NCBI GenBank assembly: GCA_964593795.1
Contig: CAZQJC010000200.1
Span: 1 to 64,000, forward strand
Origin: JAHFDS01 sp964593795
GTDB taxonomy: Bacteria > Myxococcota_A > Polyangia > JAHFDS01
Reading direction: 5' to 3'
DNA: 64,000 bases
This document shows, one piece after another, positions 19,449 through 27,765 of the stretch. The first letter of the stretch is position 1. Each line of letters opens with the position of its first letter. The translations under genes and the position numbers were made by a program. The notes beneath the pieces were generated by a model. That model saw only the letters and a list, made by a program, of their open reading frames with translations, was not told the origin of the DNA and made no database searches.

Positions 19449-19461
19449 CGGCGTCCCGGCC

Positions 19462-20055
19462 TCAAGCCACGCGCGCTGGCAGCATGATCCGGACACGGGC
19501 GAACCGTGCCGTCACCCCGATGATGCCTGGAAAGATGGCGATCGTGTCGAGCACCAACAGGGCCTGGTCGGCGGTCAGTCCCTTCGTGGGGAGGGCGAGC
19601 CGTTCCAGCGCCTCCAGCACGGTCGTCTTGGCCTTCTCCGCTCCGACGGCGTTCTCGAACAGAGCCGCCAGGCGCTCGGCATCGAAGGCGGCGCCCGTCG
19701 GACGTGCTGCGGGCACGGGTACGGTTCGCATCGTGCCGGGGGGCGGCGTCTTGGCGGGTACGGCGCGCAAGACGCCTGGCGTCGGGGTCGTCGAAGGCGC
19801 GGGCTCACGCGCTGCACGAGGTGGAGGCGCGGGCTGGAACATGCGGCCGAGCGCAAAGCGCGCCGAGAACCCGGCGATGCCGGGGCTTGCCGCGAGCGTG
19901 CTCAGGATACGCGTGGCCTCGGCGACGTCGAGGAGGCGCCCCGCGAGCTGAAGCTGGCGTGCCGTCTGCTCCACGACCTCCACGCTGCGCTCGCCACCGA
20001 GGTGAGGCGCGAGCAACGCGGCGATGGCGGCGAGCGTGAGGGGACCCGCGGACAT
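19462..20055 (-). CDS. Protein with two copies of a small helical domain
   Basis: A 197-residue protein in which residues about 23-70 (VEVVEQTARQLQL, EATRILSTLAASPGIAGFSARFALGRM) are repeated at about 143-194 (TTVLEALERLAL, ADQALLVLDTIAIFPGIIGVTARFARVRIM). The repeats share A..(I/L)L.T(L/I)A..PGI.G..ARFA..R, and a Pro/Thr-rich linker separates them. I do not recognise the family. It lies 7 bases downstream of the FIST gene, so the two are surely co-transcribed; a duplicated adaptor module is a reasonable guess. Confidence 0.6.
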   Translation of the reverse strand: MSAGPLTLAAIAALLAPHLGGERSVEVVEQTARQLQLAGRLLDVAEATRILSTLAASPGIAGFSARFALGRMFQPAPPPRAAREPAPSTTPTPGVLRAVPAKTPPPGTMRTVPVPAARPTGAAFDAERLAALFENAVGAEKAKTTVLEALERLALPTKGLTADQALLVLDTIAIFPGIIGVTARFARVRIMLPARVA

Positions 20056-20062
20056 CCGCGGC

Positions 20063-21244
20063 TCAGCTCTCCGGGAAGGCCAGCACGACGCTGGTGGTGT
20101 TGTGGAAACCGCTCATGTCGCCCGCGTCGAGGGCGATCTCGCCGTAGGTCTCGAAGCCGGCCAGGGGCACGCCTCCGAGCTCGTCCGACATCCCGCGCAC
20201 GGCCCGGTGGAAGTCCCGGTCGAGGATGAGGTTTCGGCAGATGCAGTCGAACACCAGTGCGCCGGCGGGCGGGCCAGCGAGCTGCGCGCGGGCGCGTCGG
20301 GCGGCCTGTCGCGCGCTATCGACCTGGCGCTCGGCCACGCTCTCGGTGATCCGGATGACCGAGCCCTCGGCGATGCCGCAGGCGAAGTGGATGGCGCCGT
20401 CGGACGAACGTGAGAGGGGCGCTCGAATCTTGTATTCGCTGCCCGTCGCGAGGCCGGCCTCGTAGCGCAAGAGGTACGCGCCCTCCTGCTCGCTCGTCAT
20501 GTGTGCGGGGTCGTAACCGTGCTGGCGCGCGAGGTGCGCCGTCTGCTCGACCCACACGTTCCAGGCCGGGCGTCCCTCGATCTCACGGACCACGTTGCCT
20601 TCCGCGCGCGTCACGCGCAGCTGCGGCGACACCGGTTGGTGTCCATGACAGACCCCCACGCCTAGGGGGCTCTTCGAGAAGACTACCGCGACAACGACCG
20701 CATCGCCCTCCGCGCGCGAACCGCACGCCACGCGCGTGCTCTTCATGTGAAGGTCGTCACCCGCCGCACCGCCCGCGAGGCGAACGTCAGCCCCGAGATG
20801 CGCGGCGGCCAGGAGCGTGGCCTCCTCTCCGTTGCCTGCGAGCGGATCGAGCAGGAGCAGGGCAGTGCGGTGAGGATAGCCGTGGAGCGAGGATGGCAGC
20901 CCCTCCACGGCGCGCGCGACGGCTCGCTCCGGCTCGGCCTTGAGGCCGTCGCCCATGCCGGCGAAGACACGGTAGTCCCCCGCCAGCGCGAACGCCGCCG
21001 TCGAGCCCTTGGCGTCCCTGTCCTGGGTGAACTCGCCCGCGGTCGATGCTCCGAGGACGATGGCACCAGGAAAAGCGGCCGAGAGCCCGGCCGTGACCTC
21101 GCCGAGCGGCTGGGCTGTCGACGCGAAGGCCATCACGAGCGCCGGGGACTCCTGGGCCAGGCCCGCGCGCAGCTCCCGCCCGATCTCCTGCACGACCTCC
21201 GCTGCTGAACCACCTGCCAGCGCCGTCGATATTGTAGTTTTCAT
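20063..21244 (-). CDS. FIST sensory domain protein
   Basis: A 393-residue stand-alone FIST protein (FIST N and FIST C), a predicted small-ligand (amino-acid) sensor found in signal transduction proteins. The N-terminal half shows GSTAGEFTQD (about 65-75), TALLLLDPLAG and LAGGAAGDDL, the conserved glycine/Asp signature; the C-terminal half has YLLRYEAGLATGSEYKIRAPL and a segment ALVFDCICRNLILD with paired Cys, typical of FIST-C, ending GFETYGEIA, FHNTTSVVLAF. There is no fused output domain, so it must act through partners, presumably the two small proteins downstream. ATG 21244 directly follows a GTG. Divergent from the FHA gene across 103 bases. Confidence 0.85.
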   Translation of the reverse strand: MKTTISTALAGGSAAEVVQEIGRELRAGLAQESPALVMAFASTAQPLGEVTAGLSAAFPGAIVLGASTAGEFTQDRDAKGSTAAFALAGDYRVFAGMGDGLKAEPERAVARAVEGLPSSLHGYPHRTALLLLDPLAGNGEEATLLAAAHLGADVRLAGGAAGDDLHMKSTRVACGSRAEGDAVVVAVVFSKSPLGVGVCHGHQPVSPQLRVTRAEGNVVREIEGRPAWNVWVEQTAHLARQHGYDPAHMTSEQEGAYLLRYEAGLATGSEYKIRAPLSRSSDGAIHFACGIAEGSVIRITESVAERQVDSARQAARRARAQLAGPPAGALVFDCICRNLILDRDFHRAVRGMSDELGGVPLAGFETYGEIALDAGDMSGFHNTTSVVLAFPES

Positions 21245-21347
21245 CACAAATCCCGCGAACTAACATACGGCAATTCACGCCTTGTGACTAGGGGCCACTT
21301 GGGGTAGAAAGGGTATTCTTGGTGGCGCTCGAGCGGAGGGGCTGACG
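21245..21347. promoter_or_regulatory. Divergent promoter gap between FIST and FHA operons
   Basis: At 103 bases, with the part next to the FIST start (21232-21275) distinctly A/T-rich against the surroundings, this gap must drive both operons. I cannot assign -35/-10 or -24/-12 boxes with confidence. Confidence 0.45.
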
Positions 21348-21884
21348 ATGCCCTGGGAGCTGGTGACGGATGTCGCGAGGGAGCGCGCCCGGATGACCCG
21401 TCAGGCGTTCGTCGACGCATTCGCGTTCCCGTTCCTGCTCCGCGGGGCGGAGGCCGGGGAGCGGAAGCCAATGTCGTTCAAGACGGCGAGCACCTACGCG
21501 ACCACCGGCGTCTTCGACGTGTCTGGCCAGCTCCGGGGCGACGCGCGGCCCGCCGACTTCGTACGCACCGATCCGGGCGCGTACTGCGTGCACCGGCTGG
21601 CGAAGTCCGACGCCAGCCCATGGCAGGGCCGCATCAGCGTCGGGCGCGCGGCGAACAACGACGTGGTCCTCCAGCAGGAATCCGTGTCGAAGCTGCACGC
21701 GTACTTCTTCCACCAGGCTGGCGCGTGGCACGTCCGCGACAACGGCAGCGCCAATGGTACGCGCATCAATGGGCATCGCCTGGCCGCCGCGGCGATCGTT
21801 CGATCGGGTGACGTCCTGGAGTTCGGTGGTGTCCTGTGTCAGCTGCTGGGCCCGGCGCAGCTGTACGAGCTGCTTCCAACCTGA
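21348..21884 (+). CDS. FHA domain protein
   Basis: A 178-residue protein with an N-terminal region of about 80 residues of unknown fold and a C-terminal forkhead-associated domain at about 88-170: GRISVGRAANNDVVL, SVSKLHAYFFHQ, DNGSANGTRINGHRL, the phosphothreonine-binding GR, SKLH and NGT motifs all present. It probably reads phosphorylation by one of the Ser/Thr kinases of the element. It begins the forward operon FHA, FHA-EAL, PilZ, histidine kinase; the gap to the next gene is 11 bases. Confidence 0.85.
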   Translation: MPWELVTDVARERARMTRQAFVDAFAFPFLLRGAEAGERKPMSFKTASTYATTGVFDVSGQLRGDARPADFVRTDPGAYCVHRLAKSDASPWQGRISVGRAANNDVVLQQESVSKLHAYFFHQAGAWHVRDNGSANGTRINGHRLAAAAIVRSGDVLEFGGVLCQLLGPAQLYELLPT

Positions 21885-21895
21885 GAGGCCTATGG

Positions 21896-23416
21896 ATGGC
21901 TGTCCGCGTGTATTGGCGTCACCAGGCGACCGACGTGCTCCTGCCCCGAACGGGCGACCTCGTGATCGGCCGTGCGCCCGAAGCCGACGTCCGGATCGAT
22001 GACCCGATGGTCTCGCTGCGCCACGCGCGGCTGCGGGTCGACGGCGTCACGGTCACGATCGAGGACCTCGGGAGCCGGAACGGGGTCTTCGTCAACGAGC
22101 GACGCCTCACGGAACCCACAGCGCTCTCCACCGGGGATTGGGTCCGCGTCGGCCGCACCGAGCACAGCCTGCGAATCGAGCCGACCTCGATCGGCGGACT
22201 GCCGCGCGCGACCACGATGGAGCTGCGCGTCATGAGCGCGGAGGACCTCCTTGCGGCCTCGGAGTTCCAGGGCGCCGAGACACGGGCCGACGTCTCACAC
22301 CTGCGCCCCGTCGACCTCATCCGCGAGTCGGGACGGCGCTGGCTGGCCGACCAGGGTCTGCCGCTTCTCGAGCGGTTCTCGAGCGCTCTCTACCTCGCGG
22401 ACATCCTGTCCGACGTGCAGGCCACCGCCGAGGCGCAGCAGCTGCTCGGAGAGGCCATCGACCAGCTCGAACGCGGCAGCACGCACGGTGTGCTGGCGCC
22501 CTCCGTGGCGGCCCGGGCACGCGCGCGGATCCTGCGCTGGTTCGCCGAGCCTGCCTCGCGCTGGTCCGAGCGGCTCGCGGTGCTCGCGCAGGCCGAGGGG
22601 GCATCCGACCGCTCGTCCGGCCGCGTCTCCTTGAGCCTGGCGCTCGAGGCGGACCTCCGCGTCGCGCTCGAGCGCGGCGAGATCACCCCTCACTACCAGC
22701 CCATCTACGACCTCCGCTCCGGGCGTGTCGTGGCCGTCGAGGCCCTCGCGCGCTGGAACCACGCGACGCGCGGAATGGTCCCGCCGGTGAAGTTCATCCC
22801 GATCGCGGAGCACGCCGGTCTCATCCACAAGCTCGGCGAGCAGGTGCTACGGGCCGCGTGCCGCCAGGCGCAGGCGTGGCGCGCGCGAGTGCCCGACCTT
22901 CGCGTGTGCGTCAACCTGTCCAGCCACGAATTCTCGCGGGGAGACCTCGTCGAGCAGGTCGAGCGCGTCCTCGCCGAGACGGGCCTTCCGCCCGCAGCGC
23001 TCGAGATCGAGCTCACCGAGAGCATGCTCATGCAGGATCCGCAGCTCGCGGGTGCCATGATGCTGCACCTGCGGGCCCTCGGCATCCGCCTGGCGATCGA
23101 CGACTTCGGAACCGGCTACTCATCGCTCGCGTACCTCCACCGTTTCCCCATGAACGCGCTCAAGATCGACCGCTCGTTCGTGGTGGATCTGGACGAGGAG
23201 GGCGAGGCCACGGCGATCGTGCGCACGATCGTGACGCTCGCGCACAGCCTCGGCCTCGAGGCCATCGCCGAGGGCGTCGAGCTCGACGTGCAGCGCGAGC
23301 GGCTGCTCTCCTTCAATTGCGATCTCGTCCAGGGCTATCTGCTCGCCCGACCGGGCGCCCCGTCCGAGATCGAGCCGCTCCTGCTCGGATCCTGGTCACC
23401 GAAGCGGGGAGGCTGA
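21896..23416 (+). CDS. FHA-EAL c-di-GMP phosphodiesterase
   Basis: A 506-residue protein. The FHA domain is at about 20-95 (LVIGRAPEADVRI, VSLRHARL, GSRNGVFVNERRL). A helical linker of about 150 residues follows, then an EAL domain at about 250-495 with all catalytic positions: VEALARW, NLSSHEF, ELTES, IDDFGTGYSS, ALKIDRSFV, IAEGVE and VQGYLLARP. It should hydrolyse c-di-GMP to pGpG under control of phosphothreonine binding, so it links kinase and c-di-GMP signalling. ATG 21896 follows GAGAGG; an earlier in-frame start overlaps the upstream gene and adds nothing conserved. The PilZ receptor lies next in the operon. Confidence 0.92.
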   Translation: MAVRVYWRHQATDVLLPRTGDLVIGRAPEADVRIDDPMVSLRHARLRVDGVTVTIEDLGSRNGVFVNERRLTEPTALSTGDWVRVGRTEHSLRIEPTSIGGLPRATTMELRVMSAEDLLAASEFQGAETRADVSHLRPVDLIRESGRRWLADQGLPLLERFSSALYLADILSDVQATAEAQQLLGEAIDQLERGSTHGVLAPSVAARARARILRWFAEPASRWSERLAVLAQAEGASDRSSGRVSLSLALEADLRVALERGEITPHYQPIYDLRSGRVVAVEALARWNHATRGMVPPVKFIPIAEHAGLIHKLGEQVLRAACRQAQAWRARVPDLRVCVNLSSHEFSRGDLVEQVERVLAETGLPPAALEIELTESMLMQDPQLAGAMMLHLRALGIRLAIDDFGTGYSSLAYLHRFPMNALKIDRSFVVDLDEEGEATAIVRTIVTLAHSLGLEAIAEGVELDVQRERLLSFNCDLVQGYLLARPGAPSEIEPLLLGSWSPKRGG

Positions 23417-23552
23417 AGTCAGCCGTAAAGCAGCATCCCGAGCCGTCACCGTGCCCACGCTGTGCGCACGCTCGGGGCGGGTGCCAAGGGGCCGACATGG
23501 AACGCACTCCTAGCCGCCCGAGCTGGCGCGCCGTGTGCTCTGAAGATGGGGC

Positions 23553-24206
23553 ATGCGAAGCCAGGCGAGCCCGACGGCCCCTCCGGGGCGCAGATCCCTG
23601 CACCTCGAGCGTCGCACACAGCGGCGCATCCCCACTCGGCTGCCTCTCGTCTGGCTTCGGGCCGGTACCCGGATACCCGTGGTGGCCGAGGATGTCAGCC
23701 GCAAGGGGCTGTTCGTCGTGCTCGGCCAGGACTCGCCGCCGGTCCGCACGCTCCTGCAGCTCGAGGTGGACGACGGGGGCGAGGGACCGTTCAGGGTCCA
23801 CGCTATGGTCGCATCCGTCCGGGCTGGTCGGGGAGCCGGCCTCAAGCTGTTCGCGCTCTCGGGAGAGCCGCAGGCGCGCTGGGACGCGCTCGTGCGCCGG
23901 CTGACCCGCGCGGACGCTGAGAGCCGATCGACCGCGTGTGAGGTCATCCTGCGGCCGAAGTCCTCCGACGAGCTGCGGCAGGTGCGAGACCAGATTGTCA
24001 GCGAGGGAGTCATCGCGGTTGCCTGCCCGCGCCCCGTCGGGCCGGGCGCCGAGGTCCGCGTCATCGTCCGGCACCCGTCGCGGCCAGCCGAGCTGGCGAT
24101 CAAGGGCGTGGTGGCCGAGTGCTCGGGCGGTGACGTCAGGATCACGACGGGTGAGCACCGGGTGGAGGACGGCCTCCTCCTCGACCACTTCCTGGGAGGC
24201 GCGTGA
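23553..24206 (+). CDS. PilZ domain c-di-GMP receptor
   Basis: A 217-residue protein. The first PilZ domain is at about 20-105 with RRTQRRIPTRL (RxxxR) and EDVSRKGLFVV ([D/N]xSxxG). A second, diverged PilZ-like half at about 128-205 (VILRPKSSDELRQVRDQ, GPGAEVRVIVRHPSRPAELAIKGVVAEC) lacks the arginine motif and may only dimerise. It would bind c-di-GMP set by the adjacent phosphodiesterase and the GGDEF protein at 32149-34176. It ends 1 base before the histidine kinase ATG. The 136 bases before it contain no gene. Confidence 0.85.
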   Translation: MRSQASPTAPPGRRSLHLERRTQRRIPTRLPLVWLRAGTRIPVVAEDVSRKGLFVVLGQDSPPVRTLLQLEVDDGGEGPFRVHAMVASVRAGRGAGLKLFALSGEPQARWDALVRRLTRADAESRSTACEVILRPKSSDELRQVRDQIVSEGVIAVACPRPVGPGAEVRVIVRHPSRPAELAIKGVVAECSGGDVRITTGEHRVEDGLLLDHFLGGA

Positions 24207-24207
24207 C

Positions 24208-26085
24208 ATGGAGTCCCAGTCCCTGATCGGCATGCTCGACCAGCTCTCGCTGGGCGCCACGAGCTCGATGGCGCGCGCCACGTCCGGAGGGTGAACCGGC
24301 GGATGGCGGCGCTGCTCGGTCAACCGGCGGAGGCGCTCGTCGGGGCCTCGTTCATCGACCTCGTGCACCCGGACGATCGCACCGTCGTGCTCCGTGGCAC
24401 CGCACGCGCGGCCGACCTCGGCCGCCCGTACGTGCGGCGACTGCAGCTCCTGGGAGCCGCGGGAGCCCGACCGGTTCTCCTGCGCCAAGCCGCCGTGGTC
24501 GATCCGGAGGGCGGCCTCCGCCACGTCGGCACGGTCGAGGACCTGTCCGAGCAGGTCCGGCTCGAGGATTCCGCGTTCGCCTCGGAGCAGCGCTTCCGGC
24601 AGCTCATCGAGGGGACGCCTGACGGCATCGCGGTCTACAGGGACAAACGCCTCGTCTACGTCAACCCGCCTTCGTGCGCCTCGTCGGCTATCCGTCTGCG
24701 GAAGCGCTGCTTGGCAAGCGCCTGTCCGAGCTGACCGACTGCGAGAACGACGGCACCATCTCGCAGCGTATCCGGTGCAGCCTCGCACCCGCCGGGGCGC
24801 GGCGACACGAGTCGAGGTTCCGCAGGCAGGACGGGACCGCGATCGAAGTGGAGATCGACGCTCTCCTGATGGACTACGAGGACGAGCCGTCGGTATTGCT
24901 CCTCGTTCGCGACGTCACCCAGTGCAAGCAGCTGCAGGCTCAGCTCGTCCGCGCGGCGCGGCTCGCGTCGGTCGGCACGCTGGCGGCCGGCGTGGCGCAC
25001 GAGATCAACAACCCGCTCGCGTACGCGACCGCGAACCTCGCGTGCGCGCGCGAGTCGATTGACGCGATGGGCGAGAGTGCGCTTCCGGCGGAAGTACGCG
25101 ATGCGCTCGCCGAGGCGGCGCAGGGCGCCGAGCGAGTCCGCCGCATCGTGCGCGACCTCGGCATGTTCGCGCGGCCGGAGAGCGAGGAGAAGAAGGCCTT
25201 GGAGATCCACCGGGTGCTCGAGGCGAGCATCAACGTCGCCTGGAACGAGCTGCGCCATCGCGCGCGCCTGAGCCGTTCCTTCGGGAGGTGCCGCCAGTCC
25301 TCGTCAACGAGACCCGCCTCGGTCAGGTGGTGGTCAACCTGCTCATCAACGCGGCGCACGCGATACCCGTGGGGCACGCGGCGGACCACGAGATCCGCCT
25401 GTCGACCGCGCTCGTAGGCGACCGCGTGATCATCGCGGTGTCCGACACCGGCTGTGGGATCGCGCCAGAGCACCTCGAGCGCATCTTCGATCCGTTCTTC
25501 ACGACCAAGCCGGTGGGGATCGGAACGGGCCTCGGGCTCTCGATCTGCCACGGCATCGTGACAGGGCTCGGTGGGCGGATCGAGGTCCAGAGTTGCCTCG
25601 GCCGGGGCACCACGGTCTCTGTGTCGTTGCCGGCGGCGCGGAGCGCCGCTGCGCCGGTCCGGGGCGAGCAAGCCCGCGCGCCGGTGGAGCCCGCGCGCAT
25701 CCTCATCGTGGACGACGAGCCGGCCATCGTACGGGCGCTGCAGCGGAGGCTGGCCCCTCACCGCATCGAGAGCGCTTCCGGCGGCGCGCAGGCGCTGGCG
25801 CTCCTCGAGCAGGATCAGGGCTTCGACGTGGTCCTGTGCGACCTCATGATGCCGGACCTGACCGGCATGGAGATCCACGCGCGCGTCCAGAAGCGGTGGC
25901 CCGAGCTCGCGGATCGGTTCGTCTTCATGACGGGTGGCGCCTTCACGGCGCGCGCGAGGGAGTTCCTCGAGCAAGTGAAGAACCCGCGCCTCGACAAGCC
26001 GGTCGACATGCTGGCCCTGCTCGAGCTGATCGCGAAGCTGCGGGTTCGGGGGGCAGGCGCGCCGCGGCATCTCTCGGTGGTCTGA
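24208..26085 (+). pseudogene. PAS-PAS histidine kinase-receiver, three frameshifts
   Basis: A hybrid sensor kinase of about 625 residues: PAS (VNRRMAALLGQPAEALVG), PAS (FRQLIEGTPDGIAVYRDKR), HisKA with GTLAAGVAHEINNPLA (His), HATPase with NLLINAAHAI, DTGCGIAPEH and GTGLGLSICHG, then receiver with LIVDDEPAI, LCDLMMPDLTG and DKPVD. The frame changes at about 24258-24290, 24667 and 25287; each is repaired by adding one base, in or next to short C/G runs. A good GGAGG precedes ATG 24208. Either the gene is decaying or the assembly has three single-base deletions; the downstream part retains all catalytic motifs. Confidence 0.8.
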
Positions 26086-26144
26086 CCCGACTCGAGAGCG
26101 GAAGCCCCGACCGCGACGGCTCACGCTTGCCTTATGATCCAGCG

Positions 26145-27758
26145 GTGGCGGCCCGTCGAGCCCTCGTCCTGCTCGCGCTCTGCGCGGCCTGCCCGGGCCC
26201 CTTTGCGGCCGTCCTCACCGTGGAGGTGGCCGGCCCCGCAGGCGTCTCGGCTCGGGCGATCGACCTCGTGCTGGGGCAAGACGGCGGCGCGCCACGCGAG
26301 CTGCACTTCGAGAGGGCGGACGGGCGCGCATTTCCGCTCGATCCGCCGAGAGCGCTTCAGGTGACGTTCAGGGATGGCCACGTGGGCTCGACGTTCGTCC
26401 AGGCGACCGTCGTGGAGGACGCGCCGACCCGGCGGCTCGCGCGCGGCTGCGCGAGCACGGTGCTCACGGCGGGGCGCGCCGCGTCCGTGCGAGTGACGCT
26501 GGCCTTCGGCGCCGCGCCGGGCTGTCCTGTGGGGCCGCGTGACGCTGCGGCGGCCGACGGTCCTCGCGACGGGGGCCCGCGCGACGCTCCCGGCGACGGA
26601 CCACGGCGAGACGCCTCGGGGAGGGATGCCAGCGCCGATGGCGCACAGCGAGACGCGGGGACGAGCGACGCAGGCAGGTCCGATGGCGGTGCTCCCGATG
26701 CCGCCCGATCCGACGGTCCCGCCGTCGACGGCGGCAGCGGCCCGCTGGGCCCGGACGAGTGGCGCGCGACCGCGAGCGCCAACGCTCCTGCGCCACGGTA
26801 TCTGCACGGCGCGGTGTGGACCGGGCGCGTGATGGTGGTCTTCGGCGGGTTCAGCACCGACCTGCTTGGCGACGGTGGGCGCTACGATCCCGTCGCCGAT
26901 CGCTGGCTCGGGATGAGCAACCTGGGCGCCCCGTCGCCGCGCACGGAGCCGGTCATGGTCTGGACCGGCTCCGAGGTGGTGGTCTGGGGAGGCAGCCTTC
27001 GCGGAGATGGGGCCCGGTACGATCCGGTCGCAGACACCTGGCGCGCAATGGACCAGAACACTGCACCCCAGGCCAGGCAAGCCCACGCAGGCGCCTGGAC
27101 CGGAAGCGAGGTGATGATCTGGGGTGGCGTAGGCGTCGGGCAGCCGGCCCTGGGCGAAGGCTCGCGCTACGATCCGGTGGCAGATCGATGGCGGCCGACC
27201 TCGGGGGTCGGCGCACCCTCGCCTCGCGTGGGGCACTCCATGACCTCCACGGGGAGCATCGTCGTCCTCTGGGGCGGCAGATCGGGCGCGACGATCCTGC
27301 CCGACGGCGCGCGGTACAACCCGGCGACGGACGTGTGGACCGCGCTGCCAGCCACCAGCGCGCCGACGCCTCGCGCGGGCCACCGCGCCTCGTGGACGGG
27401 CAGCGAAGTGCTGATCGTCGGCGGCTCGTCCGGTGCGTCGATGCTCTCGGGCGGCGGCCGCTACGACGTCGCCTCGAACGTGTGGCGCCCTGTTGCCACG
27501 AGCGATGCGCCTCCCTCGGGCACGGTCGAGCTCGTCTGGACGGGCACGGAGGCCATCGCGTGGAACGCCAGCCGCGCTGCCGGCGCGCGCTACGCCCCAG
27601 GCCTCGACGTGTGGGGGGCGATGTCCGCCCTGAACGCACCCTCGGAGCGCACGAGCTCGCTCGGGGTCTGGTGTGGCAACGTGCTCGTGGTGTGGGGCGG
27701 TCGCACCACCCAGCCAGAGAACAGCGGCGCACGCTACATGCCCCGCGACGGGCTATGA
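26145..27758 (+). CDS. Kelch-repeat lipoprotein
   Basis: A 537-residue exported protein. The N-terminus ALVLLALCAAC resembles a lipoprotein signal with Cys at about 16. A domain of about 115 residues follows, then an Asp/Gly/Ala/Arg-rich linker of about 75 residues typical of myxobacterial surface proteins, then six or more Kelch repeats forming a beta-propeller, each with VWTG.EV(V/M)(V/I)WGG followed about 15 residues later by G.RYDP.AD.W. It would sit on the outer membrane and bind a ligand or partner. GTG 26145 is chosen to give the signal peptide. The next gene starts 7 bases after the stop, so it may be the extracellular sensor for the kinase that follows. Confidence 0.85.
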   Translation: MAARRALVLLALCAACPGPFAAVLTVEVAGPAGVSARAIDLVLGQDGGAPRELHFERADGRAFPLDPPRALQVTFRDGHVGSTFVQATVVEDAPTRRLARGCASTVLTAGRAASVRVTLAFGAAPGCPVGPRDAAAADGPRDGGPRDAPGDGPRRDASGRDASADGAQRDAGTSDAGRSDGGAPDAARSDGPAVDGGSGPLGPDEWRATASANAPAPRYLHGAVWTGRVMVVFGGFSTDLLGDGGRYDPVADRWLGMSNLGAPSPRTEPVMVWTGSEVVVWGGSLRGDGARYDPVADTWRAMDQNTAPQARQAHAGAWTGSEVMIWGGVGVGQPALGEGSRYDPVADRWRPTSGVGAPSPRVGHSMTSTGSIVVLWGGRSGATILPDGARYNPATDVWTALPATSAPTPRAGHRASWTGSEVLIVGGSSGASMLSGGGRYDVASNVWRPVATSDAPPSGTVELVWTGTEAIAWNASRAAGARYAPGLDVWGAMSALNAPSERTSSLGVWCGNVLVVWGGRTTQPENSGARYMPRDGL

Positions 27759-27765
27759 TGGTCGC

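Noticed and set aside
26520..26750. Short-period repeats rich in GAC/GCG, at first glance a tandem array
   Set aside because: It encodes the Asp/Gly-rich linker of the Kelch lipoprotein; not a CRISPR or structural repeat.
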